Shown here piece after piece: positions 56,583-64,000 of a stretch of DNA of 64,000 nucleotides (positions within the stretch are counted from its first letter, which is position 1; each line of letters opens with the position of its first letter). Made by a program: the position numbers and the translations under genes. The DNA lies in contig NC_092636.1 of assembly GCF_039555335.1 (NCBI RefSeq), positions 55,855,706 through 55,919,705 of the forward strand, in the 5' to 3' direction. This DNA comes from Amphiura filiformis (lineage: Eukaryota; Echinodermata; Ophiuroidea; Amphilepidida; Amphiuridae). Below the pieces are notes generated by a model, which did not search any database, had not been told where the DNA came from, and was given only the letters and a program-made list of their open reading frames with translations.

Positions 56583-58019
56583 GATTTTGTACAGGTTTTT
56601 CATAAGATCATAAGAAAGTTTGTTTCGTTATTTTCAAGGAATGATTTGATGTTGAAAAGTTGATTAAAACTGAGTAAAGGTATTATAGATGATATTAAAG
56701 TAAATAAATAGGTTTCAAGATAGTATTATTTACTAAAAATTCAACAATTGTTACTGCGGAAAGACATTTCAGCGCGGGAGTATGTTGAGATTAAAAAGAA
56801 TTAGGTTTTCAAAAGAAATATAATACAATGTAATTTAAACATTTTTGCCGTTTCTTTCATTTCATAAATAAATAACACGTCACAACAGAAACGGAGTACC
56901 ATGTTACTTGATCTCGGTACACAAAGAAAAATAAACAAGACAGACTTGTTACTAACAGTGTGTAAAATTCAATAAGTTCTGCAAAGTCACCTGTCAGTCG
57001 TTAATGTCCAACTTTGGTCAAATCGGGGGATTAGTGTGTTATCAGTTAACATATGCGCGTTTAATGCTGAAAGGGACAAAACAAGATAATCCTTGCCTAA
57101 AAAATGGCCAAAAGGAAGATGAACATTACAAATTTGCGTTGAATTATGTTCTCGTATTTCGAACCATGGGCAACATGCTTCGTCCACCTGACGGTAATGG
57201 TAAAAGTTTATGCATATCAATTTGTAAGCGCTCTTTAGCAAAGTCGTACGGTAGTTCATTGAATTTACAACCGTATGACAAAACAGGCGATCAAAATAGT
57301 AATTGTTTGCACAAGATTCGCAATTTCAAGAGAATTGGCCATTGCTCATTCTAGTGACGCTAGTATATGGACAATATAAATGTGCTTTGTTTTTTATTTA
57401 GTGACATAAAATTGGAAAAATATTGTAAGGAACACTTTTAAAACATACATTTTGGTCAAAAAATGTGCTTGGATAGGTAGTATTCAACAGATTTTCCACA
57501 TTCGCCTTGCTGTAACATTGAATTGCGTTATCTGTTGACCTAGTCACGAAAAGTGTTTTTAGGGGGAAGTATTAGCTTTCGTTTGATATAAATAAATTCT
57601 GATTGGATGAAGGGAACACTTGAGGATTCGACAAAAACCAATCAAAGAGGCCCTTATTTCAGCTAGACGCTCCACAGCTCTTACATTGATATGCACTCAA
57701 CCGTGTAGTGTAATCAAAGACTGCGGAGGCAATCCACTGCTTGCTTGAGAGCTCTTGGACGAAAATATGTGCTCAGGTGTATCGAGGGGAAAACTGTGCG
57801 CATGATGGTTTATAAGAGAACCTTTCCATATGCGTTCGTCGGGCGCGCTGGTTTTGAAAGTAGTGATGACAGAGTAGCCTGTCTCGGACGCGCGGACGCT
57901 CGCCATTTTATACACACTGTTACTAGTATCTGTCTTGTATCTGATTTAACATCTGAAATAACATTCTAATACAAAGTAAAGGATAAATAAAACACAGGTA
58001 TCAATTATATTGAAATAGT
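56583..58019. other. Non-coding; no gene supported
   Basis: The largest frame (57004-57354, 116 codons, plus) overlaps a 90-codon minus frame and matches no family. I see no exon signals. Downstream of the minus GPCR gene this stretch could hold its 3' end; a minus-strand AATAAA-like word is at about 57391-57396. Confidence 0.4.
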
Positions 58020-58087
58020 ACCATATTTACATAGTGTAATATAATATTTACATAGTGTAATATAATATTTACATAGTGTAATATAGT
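58020..58087. repeat. 25-bp tandem repeat, three copies
   Basis: ATATTTACATAGTGTAATAT recurs at a 25-bp spacing three times. Confidence 0.95.
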
Positions 58088-58501
58088 ATTTCAGTGCAAC
58101 GCAACGAGTGACACTCATTGATGTCTCAAAATAAAATAATCGTCATTGATTTCTACTTTGGTTATCAATGTATCAAACCAACTAAAGCATGCAAATGACG
58201 GCAAAATGTACAGGGAATGTGACTGTATTGGGTGGGGTAGGATGTTTTTGGGTGGGGTGGGATGTTTTTGGGTGGGTGTCCCGGAGGTGTGTGAGTGGGA
58301 GGGGGATGTGTTTGTGAATTTGTTTCCTTCATCTTCTTTTGGTAAATCGCTATTAAAAATATGGATTTTCTGTTTCTTCAAGCACATCACAATTTTGTAC
58401 GTGATACGTGGTGAAACATGAACATGTATTTTTGCCACACCTTGCGTACATGTATGTCCCGGGATGTATGTACGCATATTAATTGTTAAAGAAGTTACAT
58501 C
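58088..58501 (-). other. Probable 3' UTR/downstream region of minus GPCR
   Basis: Non-coding. It contains two GGGTGGGGT(A/G)GGATGTTTTT repeats near 58230-58275. No poly(A) signal was identified with confidence. Confidence 0.4.
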
Positions 58502-59237
58502 TCAAATTTTTGTGTCTATTGTGTCTACAGTTATCTTCCTTATATGATTGTTGCTTTTCAAGGCATGTGAGGAAGAATTGCTTCCCGTGCTTTTATTCAA
58601 CACTGCCTTTGATCGACGAAGTTTTGGAGGGCACTCGTGAAAACAGCTGGCATAAACAGCAGAGAGTTCTTTGCGAAACACAGGACTCATTATAAAATAA
58701 ATCACGGTGCTTATGACTGAATTCAACATGGCGATGCCTTCAACAGCATACAACATCGAGTAGCGGTACTCAAAATTGCTTTCGAGATCTTCTTGAAAGA
58801 AAGTGAAGGCAAGATTGTATCCGTAATAAGGCGCCCATGAGAGGAAAAACGCCACTACAAGAGTAACCAACATGGGAATTGTCTTTTGTTTCCGCACAAA
58901 CGTGATCTCGCGATGTCGCTCTGTTACATTTCCAGGGGGTGTGCGATGTGACCAAAGTTTCATGGCGATACTTAGGTATATGAATGCCATTATCCACATG
59001 GGGAGTAAGAACTCTACAACTGTAATCAAGACTGTGTATGCCTTAAGAGCCATGGTATTGTACCACAATTCAAAACAAGCATGTTTAATAGCACCGTCGC
59101 ATTCCCCAGAGGTGACCCGAGTAAACAGAGGAGCTGGAAATGCTGCTAGAATAGATATCAGCCAAATGAACACGACTATGATAACCAAGGTGGATTTACG
59201 CATGCGTGGTCGAAGTGGTCTAAAGATTCCATGATAT
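58502..59237 (-). CDS. Last coding exon of a second prokineticin-receptor-like GPCR
   Basis: Encodes the C-terminal 244 residues of a class A GPCR, paralogous to the exon at 18121-18877. On the minus strand the exon starts after an acceptor TTTCTTTATACAG, and its first base completes the Arg codon before YHGIF. The split inside DRY, phase 2, is identical in the two genes. Visible parts: PLRPRMRKS, TM4, the loop-2 Cys (ACFELW), TM5, a PPGNVTERHREITFVRKQKT loop before TM6, WAPYYGY in TM6, and NSVISTVIY in TM7. The tail is Ser/Lys-rich. The AVEGIAMLNS stretch also recalls prokineticin receptors. The 5' exons must lie beyond 59240 and are not recognisable before the window ends. Its frame is intact, and the two proteins look about 55-60% identical by eye. 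Confidence 0.88.
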
Positions 59238-60079
59238 CTGTATAAAGAAACAAGAAAGATAAAGAACATCTGAATGAAAAATCTAGTAAGGCTTTACGTT
59301 ATTGCTATGTTGGTGCCAATCACCAAAAGTTATTGTTATCAGAAAATACGACAATGAACTTGTACATTTTGCTGTTTGCTCTTTTAAGTGCATTGACAAA
59401 CGAGGAACGTGACCATGCAAAGTTCAAGACTAACATTACAAAAAATCAAGTGCCATAATATTTCGGTAGGTAAGTGCATATACCACAATATTTTGTGTGC
59501 GCTTACATCACTAGGATATCATATGTTGTCAGAATTGATGTTGGATGAAGCGTTTGGTATCAAAACATTAGTATTAACTGCAAGTGTTTGCAGTATGCTC
59601 TTTTAATTCCAATAAACAGTTAGATACCAGGAAAGTGGATTATTCTAATGTTTTCATGGCAAACACTTACACTAAATCTCTGCAAGGAATTTCTTTTATA
59701 ATCTCTACAGTACCGATATATTATCATAGCATTCAATTTTTGTAATAAATGTGGTAAGCAGAAACTAGAGCTACTGTCAGGCAGTGGCAATCATACTTCT
59801 TGGAGACAAACCCAGCAAACACAAAAATGTTTTAAAAATGTTTTAAACATAATTTTGGGTTTTGGTTTAGATAAAAACATTTTAATAACATTAAATGTCG
59901 GGTTATATAAAGGCCATGGAAACGTTTTAGCGGTTCTTCTAACCAAGTTTGGTGATTATAGAATGTAATTTAAATTCTTTTGGACTTTTTGAATGGAATA
60001 TGCTATTCATACGGCAGGGCAGATCCCAAAATATTTTAGAGAAATAAATTCAATAGTACAATTATTCAGAAAAGCATGT
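59238..60079 (-). other. Intron upstream (5') of minus GPCR exon
   Basis: Non-coding. It includes a partial copy (59812-59940) of the element at 39144-39541, sharing ACATTTTAATAACATTAAAT and GTCGGGTTATATAAAGG. No upstream exon recognised. Confidence 0.55.
59812..59940 (+). repeat. Partial copy of the 39.1-kb element
   Basis: Starts with ACCCAGCAAACACAAAAATG and stops after GGAAACGTTTTAGCGG, covering about the left third of the element at 39144-39541. Confidence 0.7.
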
Positions 60080-60149
60080 TTTGAATGTTAAAGGACTTGA
60101 TAACGTCCACTACATAGCTGAAAGTAGTCCCTGCTTTCGGCACCTTTGT

Positions 60150-60555
60150 TCCATAACCATTAAGGTATAGGACATTTTGTTTTTGCTATAGGCCCTGAAT
60201 GAAATGTATTTAATTATGCTTGTACTCACTCAGGTAGCATTGTGTGTGAATTTTACATCCGAACTAAGTGCTATTCTTTTTATAGGTATTTTAGTGTCTA
60301 AAATGGCCCAAAATGAGGGTTTTTCAATATTGCCGTCCATTTCTAATCGTCACTCCCATAGACTTTACATGTAAAATAAAAAGGCTCATAAAAATTTAAT
60401 AGCACCTAGTTCGGATGTAAAATTCACACAAAATGCTTTTTGAGTGATTACAAAGATAATTAAATACCTTTCACGCGGGGCTATGTGGAATTTGTTTTAA
60501 ATATATTCCTTGTATAATGAAATTTCACAATAAAATGTCCATTGGAAACAAAGGT
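60150..60555. mobile_element. Hairpin element inside block E
   Basis: CACCTTTGTT at the left end and AACAAAGGTG at the right end are inverted, as are GTGTGTGAATTTTACATCCG with AACTAAGTGCTATT near 60245 and the complement near 60405-60440. The paralogous block at 38.9 kb has continuous sequence here (CTGCATTCAGACCCAATT), which is the empty site. Confidence 0.75.
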
Positions 60556-61099
60556 GTCAGGTCCAATTTAATCCATCCCGATCTGGAACAAAACCTTGAA
60601 TGTGAATACCTATTAGGGATACCCCAATATACTTGAAATTTTATCTATTAGTATTCTTCGATCACTGTAGTCGATGACCCCAGCGTATGTGATGTAATAT
60701 TGACTCAAATGTCGTCCGTTCATTATCAAAATACTGCGACACATGATAGTTTGGCAATCCCTTTTGTATAAATTGTATAAAGAGACACAAATTATATTCA
60801 CACCTGCGCTAATGGAAGAAGAAAATGTATCCTTTTCTAACCTTTCAACGCTCACTTTCTATTTTGTCCTGCTAAATATCGTCTTTATTTAACACCATAA
60901 CAATAATTTATTGGAAACAGTAAGTATCAAATATGTCTACAGGAAATTTCTTTCTAGCTGAAATCGCATGTCTGTTCACTTTTAAACATAATCGTGATAA
61001 TTATAATGTATTTGACGGTTTTAACTTTATAATATCTAACAGAAACATTATGATACATAGCGAGATTATGTGGAAATTTCATACCCCAGTCTTCACATA

Positions 61100-61457
61100 A
61101 TGACTTTAGCGCTATTCGCCAGCAAAGTGTTACGTGTAATCCGATTATCAACTGGGTCACGCTTTTGAGTTCTGCACAAAGATGTTTTACTTTAGTAAAA
61201 CCTAGATGAGCTTATCGGTATACCGCTGCGTGGCCGCAAACGTAACCGTCTCGGCTGAAACATGCATGTAAATGAATCAAAAAAGGTACGACAAGACCTT
61301 ATCGCATCACGTACGTCGAAGTTCACTTTTTAATGTGCAAACTGTAGTTAGGATAATGAAAACGACTGGTAAGCAAGTCTACTAAATGATCTCAAAATCT
61401 GAAGAAAAAAATGGCGGACCGTCGCCGGACCCTTTCCAGAACTAATACAGCATATTT
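61100..61457. other. Non-coding, nothing recognised
   Basis: No gene or element recognised between block E homology and the G-rich element. Confidence 0.4.
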
Positions 61458-61943
61458 AGGGGTGGTGCAATAATTATGTGTACCCCCGGGGGGTGAATTA
61501 GGGGGGGCAAAGATTTTTTGGCAGGCCAGAAGGGGGGGGCAAGCATTTTTGGCAGGTCAAAGGGGGGTCAAGCGATTTTGGCAGGTCGAAAGGGGGGCAA
61601 GCAATTTTTGGCACAGATATTTTGGGTACTGTTTCTATATTACGCCCTAAAAAGGCGTAGGAAAACATTAGGAACACATTCAAATATGCAAAATTTCCTG
61701 CTCGCTGGTCTCGCATTATATGATAAGACAATTTAATGTTTTAAATTCGGGTTCCCCAAAATCGTGCATGTGTAAGGGGGGGGCAAAGATTTTTGGCACG
61801 TCAAAAAGGGGGGGCAAAGCTTTTTGGCACGTCGAAAGGGGGGCAAAGATTTTTTGGCACGCCCAAAGGGGGGGGCAAGCGATTTTGGCAGACCATTTTG
61901 AGAATTCACCCCCCAGGGTACACATAATTATTGCACCACCCCT
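61458..61943. mobile_element. G-rich inverted-terminal element with minisatellite core
   Basis: AGGGGTGGTGCAATAATTAT with GTGTACCC at the left is mirrored at 61916-61943. Between the ends are about seven degenerate units of the type GGGGGGCAAGCATTTTTGGC followed by AGGTCGAAA or ACGTCAAAA. Proline-rich minus frames here are artefacts of the repeat. Confidence 0.8.
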
Positions 61944-62459
61944 TAGCTATTGTCAACATGGGGTCATCGCCAGGAATATTTTCCTTATATAAAAAACTAA
62001 CCTCCGCTATATGGTATTTCATGATATAACATTAATGGGCCTTTAAGCAAACGCCAAATAAACAAGACAAGAAACAAACTGAGCATGATGCAGTCATGTC
62101 TACAGTAGAATTCATCTCGACCTTTGCAGGACTTAACCCCATTAAAAGCTATTAAACCAAGATAACACTCATTGAAACAGCTCAACTGATTAAATCGGAT
62201 CTTCTCTGGCTGTGCACATGTGACTGTTTTCATGTGCGATATCGCAATAAAGTTTGTATTATAGCTTCAGTTGGGTAACCGATTATAAAGGAAACGAAAG
62301 GAAACAATGGTATGTGTACCATTGTTCACGAAATGAGACAATGGCGTGCTTTTTGTAAACCAGCATTCTTGAAAATGAGCAACATAATGATTGTTGACTT
62401 AACACGGTTTGGAAATAATTTCTTCATATTTTGGTGTTATCTGTCGTTTACATATCCTT
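61944..62459. other. Non-coding, nothing recognised
   Basis: A 78-codon minus frame (61997-62233) is not recognised. There is no other structure. Confidence 0.4.
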
Positions 62460-62826
62460 CCTAAAACACAAAAGTACGACCCTCTCCAAACACCTAAATT
62501 AGCTAAAATTTAGGACATATTGGCCGGTTATTTTCACACAGCGACGTTAACTAGGCAATGTACTATTACCTATAGCATTAACTAAAACACCAAAGTACGA
62601 ATATTTCCAAACATCTAAATTAGCTAAAAATTTAGGACATGTTAAAAAACTATATTTTCGAGAACTTTAGAAGAGTACTTTTAATATTGGCCGGTTATTT
62701 TTCACACAGCGACGTTAACTAGTCATATCCCCATACTTTTAACGTAGGGCTATTTGTAGAGGTCACGCGTCAATGGGAAAGAGCACTGTGTATTGTGTAT
62801 AGGAAAACGGACAGTAACTGCAGTAT
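62460..62826 (-). repeat. Left inverted arm of third PLE, with internal tandem copy
   Basis: 62547-62826 is the reverse complement of 63727-64000. Landmarks are GACAGTAACTGCAG, GACGCGTGACC and its partner, GTTAACTAG, and TAACTAGGCAATGTACTATT. A motif run (AAAGTACGA, CTAAATTAGCTAAA, TTTAGGACAT, ATTGGCCGGTTATTTT, CAGCGACGTTAACTAG) occurs twice, at 62460-62554 and 62578-62720. Confidence 0.85.
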
Positions 62827-62842
62827 GGTCAAAAAACCAGGG

Positions 62843-63300
62843 GGATGGCAGTCCTTCCATATAAAGAAGGGCTCTCCCAACGCGTACGGCGGGTGTTCAA
62901 CAAACATTGCATCAGAACCGCCTTCAAACCACATCAGACCCTTTTTTGGTCCATCCAAAAGATAAACGGGAAGTTACACAAACATCAGACTGTGTGTACG
63001 AAATTCCTTGCCTCAATTGTGACAAGTTCTACATAGGCGAAATATCCAGACTTTTCGGCACCAGACTCAAAGAACACAAAACAGAAGCTGAAAAAGCTTC
63101 CAAGAAAGCCTTTACCCGTTCTCAGAGACAGGCCTCCATTACAGGGGAGGATAACAAATCAGCAATAACTGACCATGGCTCTGAGGAAAATCATGTTATT
63201 GGATGGGACAAATCAGAAATCAAAGACAGAAAACAGAACAGAAAGAAGAGATATATCAAAGAAGCCATCTGGATAAGCACAACGTCAGCTCCAGCAGGTA
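62843..63300 (+). pseudogene. PLE endonuclease fragment (broken)
   Basis: Begins right after the inverted arm. One frame has MAVLPYKEGLSQRVRRVFNK and HCIRTAFKPHQT. A frame change then gives LVHPKDK, SDCVYEIPCLNCDKFYIGE and FGTRLKEHKTEAEKASKKAF, followed by KRYIKEAIWI. This is the RT-to-endonuclease linker and most of a GIY-YIG domain (VYEIPC..C..FYIGE). The RT itself is absent. After EAIWIS the protein degenerates. Confidence 0.85.
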
Positions 63301-63726
63301 GCAGTCGTCGAGGTGCAGGGATTAGAGTTTGGTTGTGTGATTGGTTGTGTGGTTGGATGACTGTATTTGAGAAAGTGACTGTATTTGAGAAAGTGCGAAG
63401 TGTTAGCACGAAACTGTCATTGATCGAGGTATGTAACATCAAAATTGGATTTGCTCTAAGATTGTTGAACTTAATAACCATAGCATTAGATAAATAAAAA
63501 TTTTGAATATATCACATGTGTATGTCTGCAATCATAGGTTGAATACAATGCCGCTCTTTTCAATGCATAGGTACCGCGTGAACGTTGTAGTACAGGGCGA
63601 TATATTCAAAAATTGTATTAATCTGTTGCTACGGTAGTTAATCCCGTTACATCATCACTTCTACGGCGAATAAAGAGAAGACCCAACCCCAAGGCCCATA
63701 GAATAAGTAGACACATGCAATACATA
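63301..63726 (+). other. Likely PLE 3' part and block E remnant
   Basis: No intact gene. It includes duplicated CTGTATTTGAGAAAGTG at about 63361-63394 and ends with a block E word (AATAAGTAGACACATGC) just before the right inverted arm. Confidence 0.45.
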
Positions 63727-64000
63727 CTGCAGTTACTGTCCGTTTTCCTATACACAATACACAGTGCTCTTATCATTGACGCGTGACCTCTACAAATAGC
63801 CTACGTTAAAAGTATGGGGATATGCCTAGTTAACGTCGCTGTGTGAAAAATAACCGGCCAATATTAAAAGTACTCTTCTAAAGTTCTAGAAAATATAGTT
63901 TTGTAACATGTCCTAAATTTTTAGCTAATTTAGATGTTTGGAAATATGCGTACTTTGGTGTTGTAGTGTATGTTATAGGTAATAGTACATTGCCTAGTTA
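63727..64000 (+). repeat. Right inverted arm of third PLE (runs off window)
   Basis: Reverse complement of 62547-62826, with CTGCAGTTACTGTCCG at its start. The window ends inside the arm at the complement of TAACTAGGCA. Confidence 0.85.

Larger units (their letters stand above)
60080..63715 (+). repeat. Paralogous block E, copy 2 (with insertions)
   Basis: Partner of 38800-40410, expanded by the inverted-repeat element at 60150-60555, the G-rich element at 61458-61943 and the PLE/inverted-arm region from 62460. It lies within the presumed intron of the minus-strand GPCR. Confidence 0.65.

Noticed and set aside
57004-57354. 116-codon plus frame as a gene
   Set aside because: No recognisable domain, no splice or promoter context, and an overlapping 90-codon frame on the other strand suggests chance openness.

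Overview
The window looks like intergenic and intronic DNA from a metazoan, most likely a marine invertebrate deuterostome (echinoderm or hemichordate-like). The reasons are: only two convincing host coding exons in 64 kb, both spliced class A GPCR exons; metazoan-type transposons (Penelope-like retroelements, an L1/Tx1-type LINE, Tc1/mariner, hAT-like and many hairpin elements); and AT-rich, low-coding DNA with satellites. The species cannot be fixed from the sequence. No rRNA, tRNA, CRISPR array or bacterial-type operon was recognised.

Host genes. The last coding exon of a prokineticin-receptor-like GPCR lies at 18121-18877 (+), and a paralogous last exon at 58502-59237 (-). Both start at the same codon phase inside the DRY motif, and their 3' ends face each other across about 40 kb. 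The exons for the N-terminus to TM3 are not visible and are probably outside the window.

Layout. 1-13.5 kb: unannotated DNA with several inverted-repeat elements and a diverged repeat block present twice (0.5-1.5 and 11.5-12.2 kb). 13.6-17.5 kb: a higher-order satellite of two units with 7 and 10 monomers of about 146 bp. 18-19.7 kb: GPCR exon, a hairpin and a TTAA-flanked element. 20-29 kb: many inverted-repeat elements, including one mariner-like element nested in another. 30-38.6 kb: a Penelope-like element (PLE) hot spot. It holds a decayed RT with inverted 3' end at 30.0-31.0 kb and endonuclease remnants at 31.5-32.7 kb. It also holds a 1.75-kb tandem duplication in which copy 1 was later hit by a 2.25-kb PLE and copy 2 by a 371-bp hairpin element. 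38.8-40.4 kb: a block paralogous to 60.1-63.7 kb. 42.1-44.6 kb: a 5'-truncated LINE. 44.9-47.3 kb: a diverged repeat interrupted by a hAT-like element with 8-bp target duplication. 48.7-52.8 kb: a palindromic minisatellite with telomere-like core, a perfect 78-bp palindrome and a Tc1 remnant. 56-64 kb: more hairpin elements, the second GPCR exon and a third PLE fragment with inverted arms.

Main message: two convergent GPCR paralogues separated by DNA built almost wholly from mobile elements. Duplicated blocks supply 'empty site' controls for some insertions. I did not find a clearly novel enzyme system. The most distinctive items are the PLE copies with inverted 3' ends (one with a hammerhead-like motif overlapping its stop codon), the paired filled/empty insertion sites, and the higher-order satellite. 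All homology statements are by eye.
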